Part shown: positions 16,322 through 24,762 of the stretch, one piece after another
Position numbering within the stretch: the stretch's first letter is position 1
How the letters are laid out: the number at the start of each line of letters is the position of its first letter
Source: CAIYRG01 sp964494505
GTDB lineage: Bacteria > Pseudomonadota > Alphaproteobacteria > Micropepsales > Micropepsaceae
Assembly: GCA_964494505.1 (NCBI GenBank)
Contig: CAZBRO010000013.1
Location: 1-64,000, forward strand
Length of the DNA: 64,000 nucleotides
Direction: 5' to 3'
Notes under the pieces: generated by a model
The model's input: the letters and a program-made list of their open reading frames with translations, nothing else
What the model was told of the DNA's origin: nothing
Database searches by the model: none
Program-made: the position numbers and the translations under genes

Positions 16322-17320
16322 GTGGGAAATCTGCAGCTCAGTTTTGCCTGCGCGCTCTATGACCGCATGCAGCCGCTTCATACCGGCGAGGTGAAGCCCG
16401 ACGGTATCGACCTGAATTTCATCGCCATCGACGAGCCGCGTCCCATTTTCGACCGCATGTCGGGCGGCCAGGAATTCGACGTCGCGGAATATTCGTCGAG
16501 TGAATTCGTGCAGCGCTTCGCCAACAAACAGTGCCCGTTCGTCGCGCTGCCGGTGTTTCCGTCGCGCTGTTTTCGCCATGGCTTCATCGCCATCAACAAG
16601 AAGTCGGGGATCCGGACGCCTAAAGATCTGGAGGGCAAGCGCGTCGGCGTGCCGCTCTACACCATGACGGCGGCGATCTTCATCCGCGGGCTGCTGCAGC
16701 ACGAATATGGTGTCGATTTCGAGAAGATCCATTGGGTGCAGGGCGCGGTGAATCACGCCGGCAGCCACGGCGATCCCCATGTGCTCCCCCTGCTGAAGCC
16801 GATTGCGCTCGAGCAGGCGCCCAAGGGCCGGCCGCTGAACGACCTTATCGAGGATGGATATGTCGATGCGACGCTTGGCACGTCTCTGCCCGAATCGATC
16901 CGGCACAATCCGAACATCGCGCGGCTATTCCCCGATTACGTCGAGCTGGAAAAGGACTACTACAAAAAGACGCGCATCTACCCGATCATGCATCTGGTGG
17001 CGATCCGGCGCGAGATTTACGAACGCTATCCGTTTGTCGCAACCAGCCTCTATAACGCCTTCGAGCGCTCCAAACGGATCGCGTTGCGCAAGATGTATAA
17101 TCTGCGCGCGCTTCGCTATATGACGCCGTGGCTGATGCGCGACATCGACGAGATTTACGATGTGTTCGGCGGCGATCCCTGGCCGTACGGGGTGGAGAAG
17201 AACCGCCCGACGCTGGAAGCGCTCGTCACCTATCTGCACGATCAGCATCTGATCGCGGAAAAGCCGCGAGTGGACGATCTGTTCGTCGCCAATTACGGCG
17301 AAGTCGATTCCTGGTTTTAG
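16322..17320 (+). CDS. 4,5-dihydroxyphthalate decarboxylase-like protein (substrate-binding-protein fold)
   Basis: 332 residues from the GTG at 16322, chosen because the in-frame ATG at 16271 lies in a palindromic repeat. The opening LQLSFACALYDRMQPLHTGEVKPDGIDLNF, PVFPSRCFRHGFIAIN, GKRVGVPLYTMTAAIFIRG and KKTRIYPIMHLVAIRREIYE are all typical of 4,5-dihydroxyphthalate decarboxylase and its relatives. No signal peptide is seen, so it is cytoplasmic. True members release CO2 from dihydroxyphthalate to give protocatechuate, which the lig operon at 26.5 kb would consume. The family is broad, so exact activity is not certain. Confidence 0.72.
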   Translation: MGNLQLSFACALYDRMQPLHTGEVKPDGIDLNFIAIDEPRPIFDRMSGGQEFDVAEYSSSEFVQRFANKQCPFVALPVFPSRCFRHGFIAINKKSGIRTPKDLEGKRVGVPLYTMTAAIFIRGLLQHEYGVDFEKIHWVQGAVNHAGSHGDPHVLPLLKPIALEQAPKGRPLNDLIEDGYVDATLGTSLPESIRHNPNIARLFPDYVELEKDYYKKTRIYPIMHLVAIRREIYERYPFVATSLYNAFERSKRIALRKMYNLRALRYMTPWLMRDIDEIYDVFGGDPWPYGVEKNRPTLEALVTYLHDQHLIAEKPRVDDLFVANYGEVDSWF

Positions 17321-17347
17321 AATTCCCAACGCGCCTCGGAGATTTCC

Positions 17348-18181
17348 ATGTCGAATGTGAAAACCCTCATCAACGATCTCGTCATCGCCAACCGGATTCT
17401 CGCCAATGAGGATGTGGTGGACGCCTACGGCCATGTCAGCGTGCGCCATCCCGACGATCCGTCGCGGTTCTTCCTCGCCCGCTCACTGGCGCCGGAATTC
17501 ATCACGCCCGACGACATCATGGAATTCACGCTCGACGGCGAGCCCGTAAAGAAGGGTGGGCCCGCACCTTATCTGGAACGCTTCATCCATGGCGGCATTC
17601 TGGAAGCGCGTCCCGAAGTGATGGCGGTGGTGCACGCGCATGCGGAGGACATCCTGCCCTTCGGCATCGCGGACGGCACACCGCTTCGCCCCGTGATTCA
17701 TTCGGGGAGCTTCATCGGCGCGGATGTGCCGGTGTGGGATATCGCCGACAATTTCGGTGACACCAATCTGCTCGTCGCCAATGTGGCGCAGGGGCAGGAT
17801 CTCGCGAAATGTCTCGCCAACAACAATGTCGCGCTGATGCGCGGTCACGGCTTCGCGGCCGCGGCGCGCTCGCTGATCGAGGTGGTGCGCATGTCGGTGT
17901 ACCTGCCGCGCAACGCGCGCGCCCTCATGGCCGCAAAGCAGTTGGGCGGCGACATCAAATATCTGCATCAGGGCGAGATCGACGCGCGCAATCGCGGCTA
18001 TTCGCCCTATTCGGTCGAGACTTGGCGCGCCTGGCATTATTGGGCGAACAAGGCCGGCGTCGGCGGTATGGTGACGCGGCCCGGCGCGCCCGTGCCGGTG
18101 AAGAAAGCGGCGAAGGCCGCGAAGAAGGCGGCGAAACGGACGAAGCCGGGCAAGGCGCCGGCAAAGGGCAAAAAGAAATGA
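17348..18181 (+). CDS. class II aldolase-family protein with Lys/Ala-rich tail
   Basis: 277 residues. The catalytic domain (1-245) has EDVVDAYGHVSVRHPD, the metal motif VVHAHAED (about 96-103) and MRGHGFAAAA (about 162-171). This subgroup is often annotated as a decarboxylase of carboxylated aromatic ring-fission products. The last 28 residues are a low-complexity Lys/Ala tail (KKAAKAAKKAAKR) ending in KGKKK, like histone-H1 or AlgP tails, which is unusual for this fold. The stop overlaps the ATG of the FAH gene (ATGA), so the two are translationally coupled. Confidence 0.82.
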   Translation: MSNVKTLINDLVIANRILANEDVVDAYGHVSVRHPDDPSRFFLARSLAPEFITPDDIMEFTLDGEPVKKGGPAPYLERFIHGGILEARPEVMAVVHAHAEDILPFGIADGTPLRPVIHSGSFIGADVPVWDIADNFGDTNLLVANVAQGQDLAKCLANNNVALMRGHGFAAAARSLIEVVRMSVYLPRNARALMAAKQLGGDIKYLHQGEIDARNRGYSPYSVETWRAWHYWANKAGVGGMVTRPGAPVPVKKAAKAAKKAAKRTKPGKAPAKGKKK

Positions 18182-19026
18182 AGCTCGCAAGCTATCTGGC
18201 GAACGGCAAACCGGCGTTCGGGCGCGTCACCGAGGGCGGTTTGGTCACGCTGTCCGACCGCATCGAAGGGCGCAGCATCACGCTCAAGGATGCGCTGGCC
18301 GAAGAGGGTTTGCTGGACGAACTGCTGAAACTGGCGCAAGGCGCGGAGCCGGACGTGAGCCTCGACGGGTTGACGTTTCTGCCCACCATCACCGATCCGG
18401 GTAAAATCCTGTGCGTGGGGATCAATTACCGGAGCCACGCGGCAGAACACGGCCATGCGGTCGCCGAAAAGCCCAACATCTTCACCAAATTCACCGACTG
18501 CCTGCTGGGCCATGGCGGCGCGATGTGGCGGCCGAAAGCCTCGACGCATTTCGATTTCGAAGGCGAACTCGTGGTCGTGATGGGGAAGGGGGGCCGCGCC
18601 ATCCCGGCGGCCGATGCGCTTTCTTATGTCGCGGGCTACACCTGCTTCTGCGACGGCTCGGTGCGAGATTTCATCAAAGTGTCATTGATCACCGGCAAGA
18701 ATTTTCCGGCCACATCGCCGCTCGGCCCCTGGATGGTGACGGCCGATGAAATCCCCGATCCGTCGAAGCTGACGCTGGAAACGCGGCTGAACGGGCAGGT
18801 GATGCAGCATTCCGGAACCGACATGCTGATGCACGACGTGCCGGCGCTGATTGCCTATTGCTCGGCGTTCACCCCGCTCGCTCCAGGCGACATCATTGCC
18901 ACGGGCACGCCCGAAGGCATCGGCGCACGGCGGAATCCGCCGGTATGGATGAAAGCCGGCGACGTGCTGGAAGTGGAGATTTCCGGCATCGGCACCTTGC
19001 GCAACCCCATCGTCGAGGAGCCCTGA
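18178..19026 (+). CDS. fumarylacetoacetate hydrolase (FAH) family protein
   Basis: 282 residues. The start ATG overlaps the stop of the aldolase gene by four bases. The FAH motifs are KILCVGINYRSHAAEH, FDFEGELVVVMGKGGRAIP (metal-binding Glu residues), GKNFPATSPLGPWMV and IIATGTPEGIGARRNPP. This is close to the 2-keto-4-pentenoate hydratase/oxaloacetate-type subgroup of FAH proteins. Coupling to a class II aldolase-like decarboxylase suggests consecutive steps in breakdown of a ring-fission product; that is inference. Confidence 0.85.
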   Translation: MKLASYLANGKPAFGRVTEGGLVTLSDRIEGRSITLKDALAEEGLLDELLKLAQGAEPDVSLDGLTFLPTITDPGKILCVGINYRSHAAEHGHAVAEKPNIFTKFTDCLLGHGGAMWRPKASTHFDFEGELVVVMGKGGRAIPAADALSYVAGYTCFCDGSVRDFIKVSLITGKNFPATSPLGPWMVTADEIPDPSKLTLETRLNGQVMQHSGTDMLMHDVPALIAYCSAFTPLAPGDIIATGTPEGIGARRNPPVWMKAGDVLEVEISGIGTLRNPIVEEP

Positions 19027-19150
19027 CCCCTTTCGGCCGCCGCGACGATTTTTTGGCATTCCCGGGAGTACACGCCGCTGAAGAGACTCGCTTCATAGGC
19101 GAAACTGATTTCAACTGGAGCTTGGCTGTCTCTCCTCCCCCAGGATCGCC

Positions 19151-20248
19151 ATGCCCAATCTGCTTCTGCTGACGGCGGCCTCGTTTCTCGGGTTTGCCAC
19201 GACGTCATCCTCCATTCTGGGCGCCGCTCTGCGGTTGCCGTCGCGCTTCCGCGAATATGCCGTGCACCAGAAGAAGCAGGAAACCAGGGAGCTGATCGCG
19301 CTCCTCTCCCGTTGCGATCTGTTGCGGCATCTGCCGCCGGAAGAAATCGAGAGCATCCTGTCCAGCGTTCGCACGCGCAAGCTCGGGGCGGGCGAGATTC
19401 TGTTCAAGGCCGGCGATCCGGGCGACGCGCTCTATATCGTTTCCCGCGGCAGCGTGGACGTTCTCCCGGCGGCCTGGGGCAGCACAAGCGACGCGCAACC
19501 GATTGCCCAGCTTGGGCCGGGAAACGCGTTTGGCGAAATGGCCCTGCTCACGGGCAGCGCCCGAACGGCGACCATTCGCGCGGCGGAAGCCGTCGAACTC
19601 CTCGAAATCGGAAAGGAGGATTTCGAGCGCTTGATCGCGTCGGATCGGCAGCTTGCACTTGCGGTTCAGCGCCTCAGCCATCAGCGCGCGATCAGCAATT
19701 TAAGTTCCGGCGGTACCGATCCCGGCACCTGGGCCAAAATCGCGAGCAGCAACGTGCTGCATCTGAGCCGCGACGAATCCGATAAGCTGCTGGTCGAAAC
19801 CGGCCATGGTGCGGGGATGGCGATCGTGCTCGGCAATATTCTCGACACGATACCGGCCTGTTTGGTGATCGGCGCCAAGTTCACCGGGCTGGCGGGCCTG
19901 TCGCTGACCCTGATGGCCGGGATGTTCCTGAGCGGAATCCCTGAAGCGGCGGCGAGCGGCGCGATGCTGAAGAAGGCAGGCTATCGGCCGGCAACCATCT
20001 TCGGCTTGTGGTCGCTGGTGCTGATCGCGGCGGCGGTCGGGACGCTGGCGGGCAAATTGTTCATCGGCAATTCGCAAACGATGATGACGGCTTTCCTTCA
20101 GGCTCTCGCGGGCGGCGCGGTGCTTGCCTGCGTCGCGCACGCGATGATTCCAGAAGCGATCCATGAGGGCGGATCGGTGGTCGTCCTGCCGACAGTGGCG
20201 GGATTTCTGTTCGCGCTTTATCTCGTCCTCTATCAGAATTTCTCATAG
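19151..20248 (+). CDS. ZIP-like membrane protein with an inserted cyclic nucleotide-binding domain
   Basis: 365 residues. An N-terminal membrane segment (about 3-26) comes first. A cyclic-nucleotide-binding domain follows at about 48-165: LLRHLPPEEIESIL, GEILFKAGDPGDALYIVSRGSVDV, and the phosphate-binding cassette FGEMALLTGSARTATIRA. From about 215 several membrane segments follow with LDTIPACLVIGAKF, SGIPEAAASGAML, AGGAVLACVAHAMIPEAIHEGG and GFLFALYLVLY, whose PE motifs recall ZIP/ZupT metal permeases. The design suggests metal or ion transport gated by a cyclic nucleotide, with the sensor in the first cytoplasmic loop. Transport activity is inferred. Confidence 0.7.
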   Translation: MPNLLLLTAASFLGFATTSSSILGAALRLPSRFREYAVHQKKQETRELIALLSRCDLLRHLPPEEIESILSSVRTRKLGAGEILFKAGDPGDALYIVSRGSVDVLPAAWGSTSDAQPIAQLGPGNAFGEMALLTGSARTATIRAAEAVELLEIGKEDFERLIASDRQLALAVQRLSHQRAISNLSSGGTDPGTWAKIASSNVLHLSRDESDKLLVETGHGAGMAIVLGNILDTIPACLVIGAKFTGLAGLSLTLMAGMFLSGIPEAAASGAMLKKAGYRPATIFGLWSLVLIAAAVGTLAGKLFIGNSQTMMTAFLQALAGGAVLACVAHAMIPEAIHEGGSVVVLPTVAGFLFALYLVLYQNFS

Positions 20249-20266
20249 AGGCCGCAAACGCGGCGC

Positions 20267-21463
20267 CTACTGAACGATTTGGGAAACCGATCCGTCCGCG
20301 TTCTTGCCCTGTGAGCGGTACTGCCCGATGGCGCGCAGGATCGCCGCGTCCGACACCGTGTACAGGATCGCGTCGTTCTTGCCGGTGTTGACGTGACGGC
20401 GCCACAGGAAATTGGGCACCGCCATGATGTCGTTCTTCTCCCAGTCGAAGCGCTTGCCGCCGATCTCGGTGAAACCGGAACCTTCCATGACCACGATGAA
20501 GGTCGAGCAGGTCTCGCGCTTCAGCAGCAGCTCTTCGCCGGGCCGCAGCAATTGCGCGCAATAATCGAGCGTCGCGAACACCGGCCCGCCGGTCACGGGA
20601 TTGGTGAACTGCATCTTGATGCCTTCGAACGGGTCGCCCGTCTCGCCGCGCAAATCGTGCAGCGCGCCGCGGATGTCCACGCCCTTGAAATGCACATGCG
20701 GGATCGGGGTGTTGCCCCAGCCGCGCTGGTTGGAGGTGAACACCGGCTTCAGCCCGCCATGGCCGTACATGCGCGTGGAATAGCCGTCGGCATGCACCGC
20801 CGGCTGCGATTTCGCATTGCCCTGGGTCGGGTTGACATAATTCTGATCCACCCAGACGCAGTCAAGATATTCCATCAGCGGCCAATCCAGCATGTCGATC
20901 CAGATCATCGGATCGGTGTCTTCGTTGCCGTGATCGTGCCAGGTGCCGTTCGGCGTGAACACGATGTCGCCCCTGCGGCATTCGCAGCGCTCGCCCTCGA
21001 CATTGGTGTAGCCGCCCTTATCCGAAAGGATGGTGCGGCTGGCGTTGGGGCTGTGCACATGGGCGGGCGCGATGTCGCCGGGGTTGTAGATGGCAATCGC
21101 GCAGCGGATGGAATTGGTGACCTGCAAACGCCCGCCGAGACCCGGATTGGTCAACAGGATGCCCTGGCGGTCGGTTGTCTCGATCGGCTTTTCCTCCGCA
21201 TTGCGTGCGATCTCGCCGATCTTGCTGAGGAACGGATAAATCTCCCGCCAGCGCCAGCGATGCGCCAGCATCTTCATCTGGTTCGCGGCCACGCGTCCGC
21301 GCGCCAACTCGCCTACCGCCTCGGAGGTATCGGCGAACCAGGGCCGCTGCGCCGGGGCGTTCGCCTGGGTCCGAATCCAGGCGTGCAGCTTGGCGACGTC
21401 GGCGTTCATCTGGTCCATTACTTCGGCCGCGCTCTGTTTGTGTTCTTTGGCGGCGACGGACAT
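20267..21463 (-). CDS. gentisate 1,2-dioxygenase/1-hydroxy-2-naphthoate dioxygenase-family bicupin
   Basis: 398 residues from the ATG at 21463, preceded by CCAGGAG; an earlier in-frame start at 21535 lacks this. Cupin 1 has PAHVHSPNASRTILSDKGGYTNVEGERCECRRGDIVFTPNGTWHDHGN, giving the Fe(II) histidines. Cupin 2 has VVMEGSGFTEIGGKRFDWEKNDIMAVPNFLWRRHVN. These ring-cleaving iron dioxygenases act on gentisate, salicylate or hydroxynaphthoate in the cytoplasm. It has a close paralogue as the next gene, which suggests duplication and substrate split. Confidence 0.87.
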   Translation of the reverse strand: MSVAAKEHKQSAAEVMDQMNADVAKLHAWIRTQANAPAQRPWFADTSEAVGELARGRVAANQMKMLAHRWRWREIYPFLSKIGEIARNAEEKPIETTDRQGILLTNPGLGGRLQVTNSIRCAIAIYNPGDIAPAHVHSPNASRTILSDKGGYTNVEGERCECRRGDIVFTPNGTWHDHGNEDTDPMIWIDMLDWPLMEYLDCVWVDQNYVNPTQGNAKSQPAVHADGYSTRMYGHGGLKPVFTSNQRGWGNTPIPHVHFKGVDIRGALHDLRGETGDPFEGIKMQFTNPVTGGPVFATLDYCAQLLRPGEELLLKRETCSTFIVVMEGSGFTEIGGKRFDWEKNDIMAVPNFLWRRHVNTGKNDAILYTVSDAAILRAIGQYRSQGKNADGSVSQIVQ

Positions 21464-21638
21464 GGGACACTCCTGGAGTTTGGGTTCTTGGGATTTTGAT
21501 AGATCAAGGTATAGCGCGCGAGCGGGGCTTTGCAAAATGGCCTTAAGGTTAGAATTCTCTTAAGCAATTCCAGGTCTTAACGGAAAGCAGCAGCGCCGCC
21601 CTTAAACTCTGGCGCTGCCGCTTCCCCCGAAACCGCCA

Positions 21639-22856
21639 TCAGGCAACGATCTGTTCGATCGTTCCATCGGCGAACCTGCCTTGCGCCCGGTACTGGCCAA
21701 GGTTCTGCATCAGCGCCGCATCGGACACTGTGTAGAGCACCGCGTCGCTCTTGCCCGTGTTGACGTGACGCCGCCACAGGAAGTTCGGCATCACCATCAC
21801 GTCGTTCTTGGTCCAGGCGAAGTGCTGGTCTCCGACTTCGGTGTAGCCTTCGCCTTCCATCACGATGACGAAGGTGTTGGAAGTTTCGCGCTTGAACCGC
21901 GTCTCTTCGCCTGCGCGCAAAAGCTGGGCGCGGTAATCCATGGTGCGGTAGACGGGTTTCCCGGTGACCGGGTTCACGAACTGCATGACGATGCCTTCAT
22001 ACGGATCGCCGGCTTCGGCTTTCAGCCGCTCCAGTGCCTCGCGCACGTCGGTTCCGCGGAAGTGGATCATCGGCGTGGGGTCCTGTCCCCAGCCGCGCTT
22101 GTGCTGGACGAAGGTGGGCTTCAGCCCGCCCATGCCATAGAGCCGCGTCGAATAGCCGTCGCTGTGAACCGTGGGCTGGATCGTGTCCTCTGTCTGCGCG
22201 GCTGCCGGATAATCGAGGTCCACCCACGCAGCATCCAGATATTCGAACAACGGCCAATCCAGCATGTCGACCCACAGCACCGGCTCGCCGTCGTCATTGC
22301 CGTGATCGTGCCAAGTGCCGTTGGGCGTCCAGATGATGTCGCCGCGCCTGCATTCGCAGCGTTCGCCTTCGACATTGGTGTAGCCTCCCCTATCGGAGAG
22401 AATCGTGCGGCTGGCATTGGCGCTGTGGATATGGGCGGGCGCCTTGTCGCCCGGCACGTAGACCGAAATTGCGGTGCGCATGGTGCTGGCGATCTGCAAG
22501 CGGCCCCCCAATCCGGGATTGACCAGAAGAATGCTCTGCCGGTCGGCAAATTCGATGGGCGAGATGTCGGCTTCTGCGGCGATCTTGGAAATACGCGTCA
22601 GGTAGGGGCCGTAGTCCTGCCATCGCCAGTGGCAGGGAAGCGCCTTCAACTGGTTGGCCGAAACGCGGCCCCCATTCAGCAAGGCGCCGCCGCCGGTGCC
22701 GCTTGTATCGGCGAACCAGGCCTTCTGCGAAGGCGCGTTCATCTCCGTGCGGACCCAGAAATTCAGCTTGGCGGCGTCGGCGTTCAACCGCTCCATGATC
22801 TCGCGCGCGTTTACGGGGCGTGACGAGGGTTTCCTCTCGGCAAGACGGGCATCCAT
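21639..22856 (-). CDS. gentisate 1,2-dioxygenase-family bicupin (paralogue)
   Basis: 405 residues from the ATG at 22856, where GGAG is well spaced; in-frame ATGs at 22868 and 22931 exist. It is highly similar to the product of the previous gene throughout: PAHIHSANASRTILSDRGGYTNVEGERCECRRGDIIWTPNGTWHDHGN in cupin 1 and VIVMEGEGYTEVG, MVMPNFLWRRHVNTGKSD in cupin 2. It carries the same iron ligands. It is divergent from the ArsR gene, so the 147-base gap between them likely holds both promoters. Confidence 0.87.
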   Translation of the reverse strand: MDARLAERKPSSRPVNAREIMERLNADAAKLNFWVRTEMNAPSQKAWFADTSGTGGGALLNGGRVSANQLKALPCHWRWQDYGPYLTRISKIAAEADISPIEFADRQSILLVNPGLGGRLQIASTMRTAISVYVPGDKAPAHIHSANASRTILSDRGGYTNVEGERCECRRGDIIWTPNGTWHDHGNDDGEPVLWVDMLDWPLFEYLDAAWVDLDYPAAAQTEDTIQPTVHSDGYSTRLYGMGGLKPTFVQHKRGWGQDPTPMIHFRGTDVREALERLKAEAGDPYEGIVMQFVNPVTGKPVYRTMDYRAQLLRAGEETRFKRETSNTFVIVMEGEGYTEVGDQHFAWTKNDVMVMPNFLWRRHVNTGKSDAVLYTVSDAALMQNLGQYRAQGRFADGTIEQIVA

Positions 22857-22967
22857 CGGTTTCTCCATTCGCGATTTTCTCGATGAATGCAGTCTGGCCC
22901 GGCGCGCGATGGGCACTTTGATGTGAATCAAACGAATCCCGCTTGACTGACGGAGCCTGCCGGCTGT

Positions 22968-22991
22968 ATTTAACCAAATAGTTATTTAACC
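22968..22991. promoter_or_regulatory. candidate ArsR operator
   Basis: ATTTAACC occurs at 22968-22975 and 22984-22991, and between them TAAC-N6-GTTA forms an inverted repeat (22971-22984). The site is 13-36 bases before the ArsR start codon and downstream of the divergent dioxygenase start. It is AT-rich against a GC-rich background. Repressors of the ArsR/SRPBCC type commonly bind TTAACC-AAAT-GGTTAA-like sites next to their own gene. Confidence 0.5.
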
Positions 22992-23003
22992 TTATGGATA
23001 AAT

Positions 23004-23354
23004 ATGATGCAGGACCGCCTCAGCGCGACCTTTGCCGCCCTTGCCGATCCGACAAGGCGGGCAATTCTCGCCCGTCTCGCGACCGGCGAGACATCGGTGA
23101 CGGAACTCGCAGAACCGTTCGACATGAGCATGCCCGCCGTGTCCAAGCATCTGAAAGTGCTGGAGCGCGCCGGCCTCATCGCGCGCGGCCGGGAAGCGCA
23201 ATGGCGCCCCTGCCGCATCGAGCCCAAGGCCCTGAAGGACGTGGACGATTGGCTGGAGAACTACCGCCGCATGTGGGACGAGCGGCTGGATCGATTGGAC
23301 GAATATCTGAACAAGCTTCAAGGGAAGGGGAAGAAAAATGACCGTAAGAAGTGA
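23004..23354 (+). CDS. ArsR-family winged-helix repressor
   Basis: 116 residues. The domain is a standard ArsR winged helix: FAALADPTRRAILARLATGETSVTELAEPFDMSMPAVSKHLKVLERAGLIARGREAQWRPCR, with the recognition helix at MSMPAVSKHLKVL. There is no CxC metal site. The stop overlaps the next gene by 17 bases. ArsR regulators of this type are characteristically paired with SRPBCC (AHSA1) proteins, as here. It likely represses its own operon through the AT-rich site just upstream. Confidence 0.9.
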   Translation: MMQDRLSATFAALADPTRRAILARLATGETSVTELAEPFDMSMPAVSKHLKVLERAGLIARGREAQWRPCRIEPKALKDVDDWLENYRRMWDERLDRLDEYLNKLQGKGKKNDRKK

Positions 23355-24294
23355 TGCGGACACCAAGGACCGGGAAATTGCCGCAACGCGCGTTTACGAC
23401 GCGCCGCGCGCGCTGGTGTGGCAGGCCTGGACCGATCCAAAGCACGTCGCGCAATGGTGGGGACCGAACGGATTTACGAACACCATCCATCAGATGGATG
23501 TGCGTCCCGGCGGCGTGTGGAGCTTTATCATGCACGGGCCCGACGGCACGGATTATCCCAACCGGGTCGAATTCATCGAGGTGAAGGAGCCGGAGCTGCT
23601 CGTCTATATCCATGGCGATGAAAGCGAGCCCGACCAGTTCCACGTCACCGTCACCATGGAAGAGGAGGACGGCAAGACGCGACTTTCCATGCGCTCGCTG
23701 TTCAAGACCAAGGAGAGGCGCGATTTCGTGGTCGAGAAATATGGCGCCACCGAGGGCATGAATCAGACGCTCGGCCGCTTGGACGCGCATCTGGTCACCA
23801 TGCCGGGCGAGAGCGATTTCGTCTTTGAACGGACATTCGATGCGCCGCGCGGCCTGGTATGGAAGGCCTGGACGGAAGCCGATCGCATGGCGCAATGGTG
23901 GGGACCGAAAGGTTCCATCATTACGGTTGCGAAGCTGGATCTGAAGCCCGGCGGAATTTTTCACTACAGCATGACCATGCCGGGCGGGAAATTGATATGG
24001 GCGCGGTTCGAGTATTGGGAAATCTCCCCGCCCGAGCGGCAGGTGTTCGTCAATGCCTTCTCGGACGAGAAGGGCGGCATCGGGTCCAATCCGTGGCTAC
24101 CCGATTGGGCGGCGGAAGTGCTGAATGTGCTGACGCTGACGGAAGAGGGCGGCAAGACGCGGCTGACACTCCGCGGCAGACCTCTCAACGCGAGCCCGTC
24201 GCAGCACAAGGCCTATGCCGACATGCAGCCATCCATGCGGCAGGGCTTCGGCGGAACATTCGACCAGCTTGCCGCGCATTTGGCGAAATCGTGA
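23338..24294 (+). CDS. tandem SRPBCC (AHSA1-like) protein
   Basis: 318 residues made of two AHSA1-type domains. Domain 1 (about 1-155) has TRVYDAPRALVWQAWTDPKHVAQWWGPNGF; domain 2 (about 160-318) has RTFDAPRGLVWKAWTEADRMAQWWGPKGS. The repeated WWGP and RPGG/KPGG motifs are family marks. SRPBCC folds bind hydrophobic ligands in a deep cavity. Fusion of two domains and coupling to the ArsR gene suggest a ligand-responsive stress or detoxification unit. Confidence 0.87.
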   Translation: MTVRSDADTKDREIAATRVYDAPRALVWQAWTDPKHVAQWWGPNGFTNTIHQMDVRPGGVWSFIMHGPDGTDYPNRVEFIEVKEPELLVYIHGDESEPDQFHVTVTMEEEDGKTRLSMRSLFKTKERRDFVVEKYGATEGMNQTLGRLDAHLVTMPGESDFVFERTFDAPRGLVWKAWTEADRMAQWWGPKGSIITVAKLDLKPGGIFHYSMTMPGGKLIWARFEYWEISPPERQVFVNAFSDEKGGIGSNPWLPDWAAEVLNVLTLTEEGGKTRLTLRGRPLNASPSQHKAYADMQPSMRQGFGGTFDQLAAHLAKS

Positions 24295-24309
24295 AGAAAG
24301 GAACTCACC

Positions 24310-24759
24310 ATGGCGACGGCAAAGGACCGCGAACTTGTCATGACCCGCATTTTCGATGCGCCGCGAGAACTCGTGTGGGAGGTCTGCACCCAAGCCCGGC
24401 ACATGGTGCATTGGTGGGGTCCCAGCAAATACACCACCATCGAATGCGAGTTGCACGTGCGTCCGGGCGGCAGTTGGCGCATCGAGCAGAAGGGGTCGGA
24501 CGGTACGATTTATCCGTTCCACGGCGTGTTTGACGAAGTGATTCCGCCCGAGCGGTTCACCCACAGTTTCATCTTTCAGAATTTTCCGGCGCTCAAGGTA
24601 ACGGTGATCCTGGAAGATCTGGGCGGCGGGAAGACGAAGCTCACCGGCATCACGCGGTTCAATTCGGCCGAGGAACGTAACGCCATCGCGCCCGACATGG
24701 AACGCGGGGCAAATGAAAGCTACGACCGGCTGGCCGCGCTTCTCGAAACCTTGCGCTGA
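24310..24759 (+). CDS. SRPBCC (AHSA1-like) protein
   Basis: 149 residues, one AHSA1-type domain: TRIFDAPRELVWEVCTQARHMVHWWGPSKY, VRPGGSWRIEQKG and GGGKTKLTGITRF. It is 15 bases after the tandem protein and is clearly related to it. The ArsR gene and these two form a three-gene operon. The convergent alpha/beta hydrolase stops four bases beyond this stop codon. Confidence 0.87.
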   Translation: MATAKDRELVMTRIFDAPRELVWEVCTQARHMVHWWGPSKYTTIECELHVRPGGSWRIEQKGSDGTIYPFHGVFDEVIPPERFTHSFIFQNFPALKVTVILEDLGGGKTKLTGITRFNSAEERNAIAPDMERGANESYDRLAALLETLR

Positions 24760-24762
24760 AGC

